64,000 nt of DNA from JBGTIS01 sp041745535 (GTDB lineage Bacteria; Bacteroidota; Bacteroidia; Cytophagales; Cyclobacteriaceae): contig JBGTIS010000389.1 in assembly GCA_041745535.1 (NCBI GenBank), positions 1 to 64,000 on the forward strand. The letters run 5' to 3'. The number at the start of each line of letters is the position of its first letter. The stretch's first letter is position 1. The translations under genes and the position numbers were made by a program. Under the pieces are notes generated by a model. The model was not told where the DNA came from and did no database searches. It worked only from the letters and a program-made list of their open reading frames with translations. Below are positions 19,291-28,755 of this stretch, piece by piece.

Positions 19291-19834
19291 GTGAATTAAC
19301 CAGGTTACAAAAATATAAAGGCTCCATCGTGCGCCAGTTGCCAATTTGCAGGTTCCCACCAAAATTAATATAGGAATCAATGTCGTACTGCTTCCATTCG
19401 TATTCAACAAAATCTCTGAAATTTACACCGGCAATCCAGCCGTCTTCCACATCCTCGAACCACTCTTCGTAATAGCAATCATCAGAACCATGAAAATTCA
19501 GCACATTTTCACCGAGCAAAATAAATTTATTGATCCCCATATCAACGAAATGATCGATGATGTTCCTTTTTAAATGCATGATATCATTGCTGATCGCATC
19601 ATTCCATTCGCCTATCATTTCGATAACTACATAATTGAGTTCATAATCGGCAAATAAAATTTTAATGTACAGGGTTTCTGAACCGATATAATCCCAACCC
19701 GGCGCTATGTAGTAGTTATAAATAGCATTGGTGTATAAATCATAATTATATTCTTTGCCATAGAAAGGAGAATTTTCATCTTCTGATGAATCATAAAATT
19801 GGTACCAGTTATAATATGGTTCTAAATTGTGCAT
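19262..19834 (-). CDS. Acidic uncharacterised protein
   Basis: A protein of 190 residues, strongly rich in Tyr, Trp, Asp and Glu and with no signal peptide or transmembrane segment. No family is recognised. Its C-terminus overlaps the SprT-like gene by 29 bases in convergent orientation, so the last residues may be constrained by that frame. It begins 3 bases downstream of murQ on the same strand, which implies co-transcription with the amino-sugar recycling genes. The function is not assigned. Confidence 0.65.
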   Translation of the reverse strand: MHNLEPYYNWYQFYDSSEDENSPFYGKEYNYDLYTNAIYNYYIAPGWDYIGSETLYIKILFADYELNYVVIEMIGEWNDAISNDIMHLKRNIIDHFVDMGINKFILLGENVLNFHGSDDCYYEEWFEDVEDGWIAGVNFRDFVEYEWKQYDIDSYINFGGNLQIGNWRTMEPLYFCNLVNSLIVRRLSLP

Positions 19835-19837
19835 AAT

Positions 19838-20644
19838 TTACTCATTCTTTACTGATTCTACAGCGGCCCTGACTGACCCGTATTTCAACAAAAGCTTCTC
19901 AGCCTCTTTTTCAGATATTTCTAACGCTTCCATCACCATTCTCGTACCCCGGTCTACCAGTTTTGTGTTACTTAATCGCATGTCTACCATTTTATTGCCT
20001 TTTACCCTTCCTAGTTGAATCATTACTGCCGTAGAAATCATATTCAACACTAATTTTTGCGCGGTGCCTGCTTTCATTCGGGTGCTACCAGTAACAAATT
20101 CAGGCCCGGTAACCACTTCAATCGGAATTTCCGCGGCTTCAGCCAGTTCCGAATCCGGGTTACAGGTAATACAACCGGTGATCAGACCAGCCTGCCGGGC
20201 AGCTCTCACTCCTCCAATTACGTAGGGCGTGCGACCAGAAGCGGCAATACCAATCAGGGCATCTTTAGCATTTACATGATGTGCCTGCAAATCTTTCCAG
20301 GCCTGTTCCGGATCATCTTCAGCAAATTCCACAGCTTTACGAATGGCCGCATCGCCGCCGGCTATCAGTCCAATTACCCAATCATGCGGTACCCCATAGG
20401 TAGGCGGACATTCTGAGGCATCTAAAATCCCTAACCGGCCACTGGTACCCGCACCGATATAGAACAATCTGCCTCCTTTTTTCATTCGCTCAACTATCCT
20501 CGCCACTAATTTTTCTATTTGTGGAATGGCTTTAGCCACCACCATCGGTATGGTTTGGTCTTCCTTATTAATGCCTTCCAGTAATTCTTTTATGGATAAA
20601 TTTTCCAGATTATTGTAATGGGAAGAAGACTCGGTAACGCTCAT
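19838..20644 (-). CDS. murQ: N-acetylmuramic acid 6-phosphate etherase
   Basis: Converts MurNAc-6-phosphate to GlcNAc-6-phosphate and D-lactate in cell-wall recycling. The SIS fold shows the GAGTSGRLG phosphosugar motif at about 64-72, the catalytic glutamate candidate in DASECP at about 78, and GSTRMKAGTAQK further on. At 268 residues it is a little shorter than the roughly 300 of proteobacterial enzymes; the shortfall appears to be at the ends. It lies 32 bases downstream of the BadF-type amino-sugar kinase, forming a kinase-etherase operon. Confidence 0.95.
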   Translation of the reverse strand: MSVTESSSHYNNLENLSIKELLEGINKEDQTIPMVVAKAIPQIEKLVARIVERMKKGGRLFYIGAGTSGRLGILDASECPPTYGVPHDWVIGLIAGGDAAIRKAVEFAEDDPEQAWKDLQAHHVNAKDALIGIAASGRTPYVIGGVRAARQAGLITGCITCNPDSELAEAAEIPIEVVTGPEFVTGSTRMKAGTAQKLVLNMISTAVMIQLGRVKGNKMVDMRLSNTKLVDRGTRMVMEALEISEKEAEKLLLKYGSVRAAVESVKNE

Positions 20645-20676
20645 AATTGATAAGTTAAAATAGTATTTGGTATGTA

Positions 20677-21519
20677 TTAGTTTTCCTGATGGTATAAGGT
20701 AAGTCCGGCAATCGGGCTTTCCATAATGTTTCGCGCCAATAGGCCTTTGTCGTTGGCCACCTGCCTTAATATGTTGCTATAATAAAAAGCAATAGAACCG
20801 GTAAAATGAATTTTATGCTGTTGATAATTCTTATATTTTACCACGTTTTTTTCAAAAAAACTTTCGAAGCCCTTATAGAGCAATTGATATATGTAAGGGT
20901 GTTTTACATGGTGAAAAGCAAATTTAGAGAAACTGGCCAGATACCGGTTGGGTGCTGGTTTTTTGTAAACATTTTCCAGTACTTCTGCCTGGGTAATGTT
21001 AAATCTTTTATCGAACGCGGCATGTAAATCCTGTGGCATATCCCGCTTCAGAAAGGCATTCAGCAATTGTTTACCAATATAAGTACCGCTGCCTTCGTCG
21101 CCTAAAATATAACCTAATGGCGGAATCTGATCGGTAATTTTCTCTCCATCGTACACACATGAATTGGAGCCGGTACCCAGAATGCAGGCAATACCAGGAT
21201 TTTTACCACACAACCCACGGGCCGCCGCTACCAAATCATCGGTAACATGGATGGCAGCACTTGCAAATAATTTCCCCAACAGGCCGTGCATTTTTTCAGT
21301 AATTTTTCCTGCGGTACAGCCTGCCCCGTAAAAGTAAACTTCTGTTATGTTTTTGCCTGCTAGTTGAGGCAGTAGTTCTTCTTTTAACAGATCATTAATA
21401 TCTTCTTCCTGCTGTATTTGTAAATTCAGGCCACTTGTTTTGGCCTGAGAAATATTCCCTTCCTGATCAAGGATACGCCAATCTGTTTTTGAGGAACCAC
21501 TTTCCGCGATTAATTTCAT
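20677..21519 (-). CDS. BadF/BadG-type N-acetyl amino-sugar kinase
   Basis: ASKHA-fold kinase of 280 residues. The phosphate-1 loop lies near 6-14 (ESGSSKTDW), a second phosphate/adenosine region contains ILGTGSNSC, and GDEGSGTYIG is the family's conserved turn. Relatives include N-acetylglucosamine kinases and clostridial MurK, which phosphorylates both MurNAc and GlcNAc at the 6-hydroxyl. Being next to murQ, this protein could supply MurNAc-6-phosphate directly. No AnmK gene is present in the window, which supports but does not prove that idea. Confidence 0.88.
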   Translation of the reverse strand: MKLIAESGSSKTDWRILDQEGNISQAKTSGLNLQIQQEEDINDLLKEELLPQLAGKNITEVYFYGAGCTAGKITEKMHGLLGKLFASAAIHVTDDLVAAARGLCGKNPGIACILGTGSNSCVYDGEKITDQIPPLGYILGDEGSGTYIGKQLLNAFLKRDMPQDLHAAFDKRFNITQAEVLENVYKKPAPNRYLASFSKFAFHHVKHPYIYQLLYKGFESFFEKNVVKYKNYQQHKIHFTGSIAFYYSNILRQVANDKGLLARNIMESPIAGLTLYHQEN

Positions 21520-21575
21520 AAAGGGATTGAAAAAGTTTTAATTTGCTTAGAAAAAAAATAAGCGCTTTAATACCA

Positions 21576-21583
21576 CAAAAATA
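21576..21583 (-). promoter_or_regulatory. Possible -7 element for the kinase-murQ operon
   Basis: The minus strand reads TATTTTTG, an exact TAnnTTTG match 57 bases before the kinase start codon, within a 121-base divergent interval shared with the radical SAM gene. No -33 element at normal spacing was found. Confidence 0.35.
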
Positions 21584-21640
21584 ACCAGAATTATCAAGTT
21601 ATCAGCTTTCCGGAAAAGGAAAATTCATAAATCAGGCCCT

Positions 21641-22657
21641 ATGCAACTCTATGACGGAATTAACTTTTTGAAAAAACTTAATGGCAAAAGACTGACTAAT
21701 GCTTTACAGATATTGAGCGGCTTTTACTGGTCAAAACTTCTGGGAAAACCTAAACTGTCAGGCTTACCCATTAGCATTGCCATTGAGCCAACTACCTCCT
21801 GCAACCTACGTTGCCCGGAATGCCCCAGTGGATTGCGCTCATTTACCCGACCCACCGGCATGCTTCAGCAACAGGTTTTCAGGAAAGTAATAGATGAACT
21901 GAGCGAAAAGCTGCTGTACCTTACCTTTTATTTTCAGGGCGAACCTTATTTGCATCCTGGTTTCTTAGATATGGTACGGTATGCCACTGAGAAAAAAATT
22001 TACACCGCTACTTCTACCAACGCGCATTATTTAAATGATGAGTTAGCCAGGAAAACGGTAGAATCCGGTTTGGACCGACTGGTTATTTCTATTGATGGCA
22101 CCACGCAGGAAACATATCAGTCGTACCGAATTGGGGGAAACCTGGAGAAAGTAATAGCGGGTACCAAAAATGTAGTAAAGTGGAAAAAAAAGCTGAACAG
22201 CAAAAAACCTCATCTGATTTTTCAGTTCCTGGTAGTTAGGCCCAATCAGCATCAAATTGCTGATTTAAAAGGTTTGGCAAAAGATTTAGGGGTGGATGAA
22301 GTAAAACTGAAAACCGCGCAGATATATAATTATAAGCAGGGCTCCCCCCTGATGCCTACCCTATCGCAATATGCCCGCTACCACTTGCAGACAGAGGGCA
22401 CATATACCATAAAAAATTCTCTGGAAAACCATTGCTGGAAAATGTGGCATTCCTGTGTAATTACCTGGGATGGCAAAGTGCTACCCTGCTGTTTTGATAA
22501 AGATGGAGCTTACACTCTGGGCAATTTACAGGAGCAACGTTTCGAGGAAATATGGAAAAGCGAGCCTTATCAGCAATTCCGGGTAAGTTTGCTCCAATCA
22601 CGAAGTGAAATAGAGATTTGCAAAAACTGCACGGAAGGCACCAAGGTATGGGCTTAA
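21641..22657 (+). CDS. Radical SAM protein with SPASM domain
   Basis: A protein of 338 residues. The radical SAM cluster motif CNLRCPEC (cysteines about 54, 58 and 61) coordinates a 4Fe-4S cluster with S-adenosylmethionine. A C-terminal cysteine-rich SPASM region (CWKMWHSC, LPCCFD, CKNC) would hold one or two auxiliary clusters. SPASM proteins often modify peptides or enzymes, but no small precursor peptide gene was found beside this one. It ends 12 bases from the end of the convergent GH57 gene. The substrate is unknown. Confidence 0.9.
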   Translation: MQLYDGINFLKKLNGKRLTNALQILSGFYWSKLLGKPKLSGLPISIAIEPTTSCNLRCPECPSGLRSFTRPTGMLQQQVFRKVIDELSEKLLYLTFYFQGEPYLHPGFLDMVRYATEKKIYTATSTNAHYLNDELARKTVESGLDRLVISIDGTTQETYQSYRIGGNLEKVIAGTKNVVKWKKKLNSKKPHLIFQFLVVRPNQHQIADLKGLAKDLGVDEVKLKTAQIYNYKQGSPLMPTLSQYARYHLQTEGTYTIKNSLENHCWKMWHSCVITWDGKVLPCCFDKDGAYTLGNLQEQRFEEIWKSEPYQQFRVSLLQSRSEIEICKNCTEGTKVWA

Positions 22658-22669
22658 GCGAGTGTTACT

Positions 22670-25102
22670 TTATCTGGCCTCAATATTATTCATTTTTAAT
22701 TCGTAATACAATTCCCGAAAAGCCTGGCACCAAAGTTCCGCCTGTTTCTCACCCGATAAGGATTTATCGTTCATAAACGCGTAATATTTTTTATGAAGCA
22801 AAAAAACCATATTCTGAGCATTCCATAAATCGGGATTTAGTGGAATTATTTTGATAGCTTTCAGCAATGATGTTGCCATATTCATCAACAACAAATTTTT
22901 TGGCTCGCGGGTTAGCTTTTTAATCAGCGAAGTAATCCGTTCGGTTGCTTTAAAATTCAGTGTCACTTCGTCCAGTTCTACGGGCAAATTTCTTAAACTT
23001 TCAAGGATATCGTTAAGTTCTTTGGCATCTACCGATTCACTTTCCAATAAACGCACAAGCTTTTTGCTGGCAATAAAATCACTTGCGATTTTAATAGGTT
23101 TAGGAAGTGTAATATTAAGTTCGTTCATGGCCCGCATAATCGGATAATTGTTATCATAAATTTGCCCGAACAAACTTTCTACAAATTCCATGGAATGACC
23201 TAGTACCTGGTCTACAATCTTCTGCTGGTCGTCGCGGAAAAGGTGCCAGAACGAATAATTATGCATACCGAAATGTTTATCCATCAGGTAAATAACTTCA
23301 GCGATATCGCTACGCGTAAAAGCGCTCACCATTTCTTCTTTAAATTTCAAAAACAATTCCTTTTCAGACTGCTGACTAATCCCACCAAATATCTGATGAT
23401 CGCCCAGATGTAAAACTGAATAAGAGATACTGTTTTCTTCCCAGGTAATCAGTGAGCGTAAAACAGCGCTGCCCATTACCAGTTTATATTTGCCAGCCTC
23501 GAATCGGTTGTGAAATTCTGATTTTGCCTGAAAACTGTAAATTTTGGTTTCTTTGGCGTAATTGGAAAAAAGAGAGGAAACCGCGTAATGGGCGCCCACC
23601 CGGGTTAAATCGACAAGAGATGGTTTTACAAATTTTTCGTAAGCTACGGCAGCGTTACCAATTTCCGGTTTATTACTGGGCGCTTTTTCCAACAGCTTCA
23701 ACAGTTCAGTCTCGTATTCTTTTTTGTTGATATCAGTCGCTAATTGCAAAGCACGGGCGGCATATAAAATATCCTGTAAGGTTTCTATACCCGAAACTTC
23801 ATCAAAAAACCATCCGCAACTGGTATACATCAGCATGCAGTGGTATTGCATTTCCAACAATTTCAGAAAGGTTACCTTTTGCGCATGCGACAGTTCGTTT
23901 TTGGTATGTCTGTTGATAAACTGATCTACATTGCGATGGGAGCGATCCAGGATTACCTCAATAAAAGCGTTTCTTACTGCCCATGGATCTTTTACAAAAG
24001 ACTGCATTTCAGTTTCATACAATGGAATAAGTTCTGATTGTACCCAGTTGAAGGCACTTCTGAGTGGCGCACGCCATTTCTGGTGCCAATGCGGATACAT
24101 CCCTGTATGTCCTCCTCCTTCGCTCATCCATCTTTCCAGGCGAGGTGTACTGCTCCAGGCTGTATTTTCTAAAATTTCAGCCTCATACACCACTGGTACT
24201 TTTTCCAGAAATTCTCCATAAATGGTTAAATCAGCCTGCCGGTGCGTTTCAATATCATTCAGGCAGAAAGAAAGTGCCATTTCACCAAAGCGATGGTGGT
24301 GACCATAAGTTTCTCCATCGGTAGCAATATGTGTTAATTGAGGGCGATCGTCGTTAGAAAAGCAGCCTAATAGTTTATTAGCGAAGGTTTTACCATCGTT
24401 TAGCAATCTTTCAAAGGCAATAGATTGGGAAACGGGCCCATCGTAGAAAAAGAGGTGTATTTTTTTTCCGGATGGTAGCTGACACAGATAAGCATTGCGC
24501 GGATCAACTTTTCCACCTGTAACCTCCTGCCACTGCGATTCTCCAATCCGACGGACTCTTTTCGCCTGATAGGGCGACAGAATAGTAAATTTAATATCAT
24601 GCGCGGCCAGAATTTCCAGGGTAGGCAAATCGACTGCTGTTTCGGGAAGCCACATCCCTTCGGGCATTCTTTTAAACCGGCTCTCAAAATCTTTAATACC
24701 CCAGATTACCTGAGTTTCCTGATCTCTGGCATTGGCCAGCGGCATAATCATATGATTATAACATTGTGCCAGTGCCGATCCATGGCCTGAAAAGCGCTCT
24801 CTGCTTTTCTTATCGGCCTGCAAAATGGCCTGATAGGTTTCCGTAGCGTTTTTCTCTATCCACTCCAAAAGAGTTGGGCCGAAGTTAAAACTGATTCGTG
24901 AGTAATTATTGATAATATCTACAATACGCCCCTGTTTATCGAGTATGCGGGACGCACCATTGCGGGAATAGCATTCTGCTGTAATTCTTTCGTTCCAATC
25001 GTGAAAAGGATACGCGGATTTTTGTACTTCCACCGCGTTCAACCATGGATTTTCACGTGGTGGCTGATAAAAATGTCCGTGGATACAAACGAATTTATGC
25101 AT
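22670..25102 (-). CDS. Glycoside hydrolase family 57 protein with DUF3536
   Basis: Cytoplasmic-looking protein of 810 residues without a signal peptide. The GH57 domain occupies about residues 1-310, with the opening HGHFYQPPRENPW, a conserved GMWLPE motif (candidate catalytic Glu about 154) and TDGETYGHH (candidate Asp about 262). The remainder matches DUF3536, found C-terminal to such domains. GH57 members act on alpha-glucans such as glycogen. The context gives no firm substrate: neighbours are a radical SAM gene and an amidase. The coding sequence is intact. Confidence 0.9.
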   Translation of the reverse strand: MHKFVCIHGHFYQPPRENPWLNAVEVQKSAYPFHDWNERITAECYSRNGASRILDKQGRIVDIINNYSRISFNFGPTLLEWIEKNATETYQAILQADKKSRERFSGHGSALAQCYNHMIMPLANARDQETQVIWGIKDFESRFKRMPEGMWLPETAVDLPTLEILAAHDIKFTILSPYQAKRVRRIGESQWQEVTGGKVDPRNAYLCQLPSGKKIHLFFYDGPVSQSIAFERLLNDGKTFANKLLGCFSNDDRPQLTHIATDGETYGHHHRFGEMALSFCLNDIETHRQADLTIYGEFLEKVPVVYEAEILENTAWSSTPRLERWMSEGGGHTGMYPHWHQKWRAPLRSAFNWVQSELIPLYETEMQSFVKDPWAVRNAFIEVILDRSHRNVDQFINRHTKNELSHAQKVTFLKLLEMQYHCMLMYTSCGWFFDEVSGIETLQDILYAARALQLATDINKKEYETELLKLLEKAPSNKPEIGNAAVAYEKFVKPSLVDLTRVGAHYAVSSLFSNYAKETKIYSFQAKSEFHNRFEAGKYKLVMGSAVLRSLITWEENSISYSVLHLGDHQIFGGISQQSEKELFLKFKEEMVSAFTRSDIAEVIYLMDKHFGMHNYSFWHLFRDDQQKIVDQVLGHSMEFVESLFGQIYDNNYPIMRAMNELNITLPKPIKIASDFIASKKLVRLLESESVDAKELNDILESLRNLPVELDEVTLNFKATERITSLIKKLTREPKNLLLMNMATSLLKAIKIIPLNPDLWNAQNMVFLLHKKYYAFMNDKSLSGEKQAELWCQAFRELYYELKMNNIEAR

Positions 25103-25318
25103 ATAAGTTTTGATTTCTTTTTACTATCACGTTAAACCTCATTATTTCCGATGGGCAATACTTGCGCCAGACTGAGTAGTATATTAAAGAATAAATATTT
25201 AAAATCAGGATTAAATGTTAGTTTTGGCTGGTATTCGTAAAGTAACAAAACAAAGGATAAAATCTTCAAAATATCTTGCAGATGCTCATATCCGGAAGTT
25301 AGAATGGTAGCAATAGCA

Positions 25319-25996
25319 TTAATTTGGGATTGGTTTCAGATGAAGGGATGATAGCCGGCTCAGAATTTTTTCCATAAACTCATCCCCTGGGTCTACTTTG
25401 TCGGTAAGATAATCCGGATCTTTTTCTTTCCATAAAGGACTTCCAATGAACTTTTTGTACTGATGATGTCCGATTACATATGCTATATCATATTGAGTGC
25501 CCAGATATTTTATCAGCTTCACATTAGCCTCCAGTTGCGCATCGGTTAAAGGGAAATCAGTTCCGTTACCTACGTTTTCAATCCCTATGGCACAATGGTT
25601 TAAGCCAATCACATGCCGGGCAAAAACAGTATCTGGCAATAAACGATAAATAGTTCCGTCACGGTCTACCAGATATTGTACCGAAACATTCAAGGCACTC
25701 GCCGAAGCAATATTTTTTCTGGCCACCGGAAGGGTAGCCGGATAAAAAGCATCAAAAGAACCCGCTAAGGTCGGAATATCCGTCCAGTGTACCACCACCA
25801 TTTTTGGTTCAATAACCGGATCTTCCATTTCCAGTCCATAATGTTCTTTTATATACTGAAGAGAAAGCTCTTTTCTTTCCTGATTGAACAAAATAGGTTT
25901 ATCCTGGATTTGAACAGGAGGTTTCTGGCACGAACCAAACCCAAGTAGAAGAGAAAGCCAAAAGATAAGCAAAAGAGGATAATTACGATTTTTCAT
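25319..25996 (-). CDS. AmpD-like N-acetylmuramoyl-L-alanine amidase, lipoprotein
   Basis: A protein of 225 residues with a signal peptide and lipobox-like GSC (cysteine about 23), then an amidase_2 domain. Zinc ligands of the family are recognisable as His at about 69 (VVVHW), His at about 133 (GLNHCAIGIEN) and Asp at about 201 (DPGDE). The enzyme cleaves the bond between MurNAc and L-Ala in peptidoglycan or its fragments, here on the outer face of a membrane. Together with the kinase and MurQ in this window it may feed cell-wall recycling. The 216 bases upstream of 25319 show no gene. Confidence 0.88.
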   Translation of the reverse strand: MKNRNYPLLLIFWLSLLLGFGSCQKPPVQIQDKPILFNQERKELSLQYIKEHYGLEMEDPVIEPKMVVVHWTDIPTLAGSFDAFYPATLPVARKNIASASALNVSVQYLVDRDGTIYRLLPDTVFARHVIGLNHCAIGIENVGNGTDFPLTDAQLEANVKLIKYLGTQYDIAYVIGHHQYKKFIGSPLWKEKDPDYLTDKVDPGDEFMEKILSRLSSLHLKPIPN

Positions 25997-26550
25997 TCGT
26001 GGTTGAATTTATAAATATTTTAAAAATTCTTTATCAATTGGAGATAAAATATTAGAATAATTCAAATTTATTGGTTTTGCACAGGTTATTTACCCATAGC
26101 ATGTAGTAACCCGAAGCTAAAAAAAGAGCATCTTAAATTTTTAGAAATATAAATTATTAACAGGAAACTGATGTAATATTTACCTACACTGGTGAAGTTT
26201 ACAGATTAATAATTTGCCAGGAGAAAAGCTGAATTTTTGCTTAACGCGGTTCTAAAAATTTTAGATTTCACGAAATTGGTTTTATCATACTGTAGAAAAC
26301 TCTGTTTCTGATGAACATAAGTTACATATTTACAGCATGCTATATTAATTTTGTAAAGGCTTAATGTAACGTACTAAGTCATGTTTGCCATTTTTAATCT
26401 CATACAAATGAATCAAGAATTTTGCCGATAGTCAGAAAATATAAATTTCTTACACACATGTTAAAGCTATTAGAAATAGCACCACTAGTGGCAGTGAATG
26501 CATTAAATTACTTTTTTTTATTTTAAGACCACAACCTAAATAAACCGGTT
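25997..26550. other. Long divergent intergenic region with dyads
   Basis: These 554 bases hold no supported gene. They contain a perfect repeat TCTAAAA/TTTTAGA around one base (26251-26265), GCTATT/AATAGC with a 3-base loop (26466-26480) and the 10-bp palindrome CCACTAGTGG (26482-26491). A TAATTTTG on the plus strand (26346-26353) fits the -7 consensus but would leave a leader of about 190 bases for the TM2 gene. Binding sites or a structured leader are possible. Confidence 0.45.
26063..26070 (-). promoter_or_regulatory. Possible -7 element for the amidase gene
   Basis: The minus strand reads TAAATTTG, an exact TAnnTTTG match, about 67 bases before the amidase start. No matching -33 TTG was found at normal distance. 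Confidence 0.35.
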
Positions 26551-27021
26551 ATGAAGAAAAAGACAACCTTTATTGTTTTTGCCCTATTTTTAGGATTTCT
26601 GGGCATTCATCGTTTTTATCTGGGTCAGCATAAAAAAGGCCTGCTGTATATATGCTTTTGCTGGACACTTATACCCGCTATCATCTCTTTCATAGATGCC
26701 ATCCAGTTTGCCATTATGAAAGACGCGGTATTTTACTGTAAATACAATTTAAAAATTATTGAACGGTTCGGAGTTCGCAAGGGAAAAATTACTATTGATG
26801 AATTGCAAATGCAATTGGTAGATGAAAAAAATCTGGATGAAGAAAAACGTTTTGTCGAAGAAATTGAACGCCTGGATAGTAAAGAAAAAATCAGAGAATA
26901 TTTAATGGAAGCAAAAAAAGCCGGGAAATACCTTCCCAGGTTTGCCTATACCAGGGCCATCGCCATGTTGGAAGATAAACCCTGGAATGTAAATACAAAC
27001 GGTGTCAATTTTTCCAGCTAA
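26551..27021 (+). CDS. TM2 domain-containing protein
   Basis: A protein of 156 residues. The N-terminal TM2 domain has two hydrophobic segments separated by a short turn (GFLGIHRFYLGQHKKG, then CWTLIPAIISFIDAIQF), a fold found in small membrane proteins of bacteria and animals with no fixed function. The rest is charged helix with many Lys and Glu residues and a C-terminal part of unknown role. It converges on the DUF4097 gene with an 11-base gap. Confidence 0.85.
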   Translation: MKKKTTFIVFALFLGFLGIHRFYLGQHKKGLLYICFCWTLIPAIISFIDAIQFAIMKDAVFYCKYNLKIIERFGVRKGKITIDELQMQLVDEKNLDEEKRFVEEIERLDSKEKIREYLMEAKKAGKYLPRFAYTRAIAMLEDKPWNVNTNGVNFSS

Positions 27022-27032
27022 GGCTGAAGTTT

Positions 27033-27836
27033 TTATCGTTTCTTTATGTAGATATCACCATTGTGGCTCTTAAACACCATTTCAGGACCACCACCATTGA
27101 TTTTACCATAAATTTGTCGGTCGATATCAACCCGATACACACCATCTTCGCGGGAAGTATTCACTACCCGGCCATTACCGGAGTTTAGATTGATATCGAA
27201 ATCGGTATAAATTTCACCATTTAAGGTACTTATTTTAGTGTCTACTTTAGCCGTTGCCGGCAGGGTAACCGCCACCTTTCCGTTGAGCGTAGTAAAAGAC
27301 ATGGGCGTATCCGGGGCAATTTTCTCAAAGCTTACCGTCAGATTGCCGTTTACCGTATTAGCCACTACCGAACCCGACACATCGCTAATAGAAATATCAC
27401 CATTTACATTACTTACCTCCATTTCACCTTGTATACCCGATACCTCAAGGCTGCCACTGTTCACCGTACTGAGCTTTAAGGAAAAATTAAGCGGCACCAT
27501 TACTTTTACAGTTATTTTTTTATTGGGTGAATCATGTTTGATAGTAACCTCGTTATCTTCTTCCCTGATACGTAAACCGAAACTGGTATCGGGTATCCGG
27601 CGCATTCCCGAAGGAGGATCTTTCCTTTTATCTTCCTGATCCGCATTTCCTTTATACTCCACAATCACTTCTTTCCCATTATAACCTGTTACTTCTATAG
27701 AACCTGTTACCAGGCCTATGCGGAGTAAGCCATTTTCACCGGGTCGGGTTAAGGGTACCACTATCTGGTCGTTGGTTTGGGCAATCCCTTGTAGTGGCAG
27801 CAATATTATCACAAAAAGTCCAACACAAAATCGCAT
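27033..27836 (-). CDS. Exported DUF4097 beta-helix protein, distal copy
   Basis: The start at 27836 gives a standard signal peptide (RFCVGLFVIILLPLQGIAQ); an in-frame ATG at 27872 would add 12 residues and leave one base to the previous gene. The mature protein is a DUF4097 repeat domain, seen as recurring short turns of the type VNGDISI, VNGNLTV and LNGKVAV that build a beta-helix. DUF4097 proteins are commonly found downstream of ECF sigma/anti-sigma pairs and include envelope stress sensors in Gram-positives. Here it ends a four-gene operon and is paralogous to the gene before it. Confidence 0.85.
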   Translation of the reverse strand: MRFCVGLFVIILLPLQGIAQTNDQIVVPLTRPGENGLLRIGLVTGSIEVTGYNGKEVIVEYKGNADQEDKRKDPPSGMRRIPDTSFGLRIREEDNEVTIKHDSPNKKITVKVMVPLNFSLKLSTVNSGSLEVSGIQGEMEVSNVNGDISISDVSGSVVANTVNGNLTVSFEKIAPDTPMSFTTLNGKVAVTLPATAKVDTKISTLNGEIYTDFDINLNSGNGRVVNTSREDGVYRVDIDRQIYGKINGGGPEMVFKSHNGDIYIKKR

Positions 27837-27873
27837 AAAATTATCGTTTAATTGTAAGTAAAAGTTTTCCATA

Positions 27874-28755
27874 TTAATTATTTTTTCTGATGTAGATATT
27901 TCCGTTCAAAGTATTAAAATCCAATGAGATTCCTCCATTACCAATCCGAATACCGGTTTTTTTATCAATCCTGAATTCTGTTCCTCTTCCTGAATCAGAT
28001 TTATTTTTTTCTACCTTTCCTGCCTGTAAGGTGACCTCAGGAAAATCGGTATAAAATTCTCCATTCATGGTTTTCATTGATATATCGGCCGACAGGCTCT
28101 TGGGGAAGCTCACATCAATATCTCCATTAATGGTATTGAATTTTGAATCCCGCGTGGGAACCACTACGAAATCAACTTTTAATTCTCCGTTAATGGTACT
28201 TGCCTGGGCATTCCCTTTAATGCCATTCAGCGTAACGCTGCCATTAATGTTAGAAGCATTTATTTGCTCACCTTCCACATTTTCTATGTCAACATCTCCC
28301 TGGTTGATGGTGGATACGTTCAGCGAAATTTGGGCAGGAACTTTCACTACATAATTTACCTGATACCAATACGCTTCGTTATCGTTATGTATCTGGTATT
28401 CCAGGTTGTCTGTTTCTTTTTTTACTTTGATAAAAGGCGCGTCCAGATAAATGTAGATGCGGTTACTTTCTTCCTGAAATACCAGATTCAGTTCGTTCCA
28501 CCCTTTATGCAAATTAGAAGTATTTTTGGCCTGTATAGTTTTTTCAGCTTCTATGATTATTTCCTGTCCATCATACCCTTCAATGCTCACCGATCCGTTT
28601 ACATTTTTCAGTATTAACAGATTGTTTCCGGTTTGTGAGGAGAATTTCAACGTTTTGGAAATTTTCTCAGTTCGCTTTTCAGGGTCTTTGGCGGCCTGGC
28701 AGATGGATAAAAATCCAATCAGAGACAGCAATAAAAGGTATTTTCTCATTTTCAT
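27874..28755 (-). CDS. Exported DUF4097 beta-helix protein, proximal copy
   Basis: A protein of 293 residues with a Sec signal (KYLLLLSLIGFLSICQA) and then DUF4097 turns such as VNGSVSI, INGSVTL, INGELKV, INGDIDV and LNGNIYI. The start overlaps the stop of the HEAT anti-sigma gene by 4 bases, so translation is probably coupled. It is homologous to the next gene along most of its length, consistent with a tandem duplication. Surface or periplasmic location is inferred from the signal; the ligand is unknown. Confidence 0.86.
   Translation of the reverse strand: MKMRKYLLLLSLIGFLSICQAAKDPEKRTEKISKTLKFSSQTGNNLLILKNVNGSVSIEGYDGQEIIIEAEKTIQAKNTSNLHKGWNELNLVFQEESNRIYIYLDAPFIKVKKETDNLEYQIHNDNEAYWYQVNYVVKVPAQISLNVSTINQGDVDIENVEGEQINASNINGSVTLNGIKGNAQASTINGELKVDFVVVPTRDSKFNTINGDIDVSFPKSLSADISMKTMNGEFYTDFPEVTLQAGKVEKNKSDSGRGTEFRIDKKTGIRIGNGGISLDFNTLNGNIYIRKNN

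Noticed and set aside
21520..21640. RiPP precursor peptide next to the radical SAM gene
   Set aside because: The 121-base interval has no credible short open frame with a leader-like sequence.
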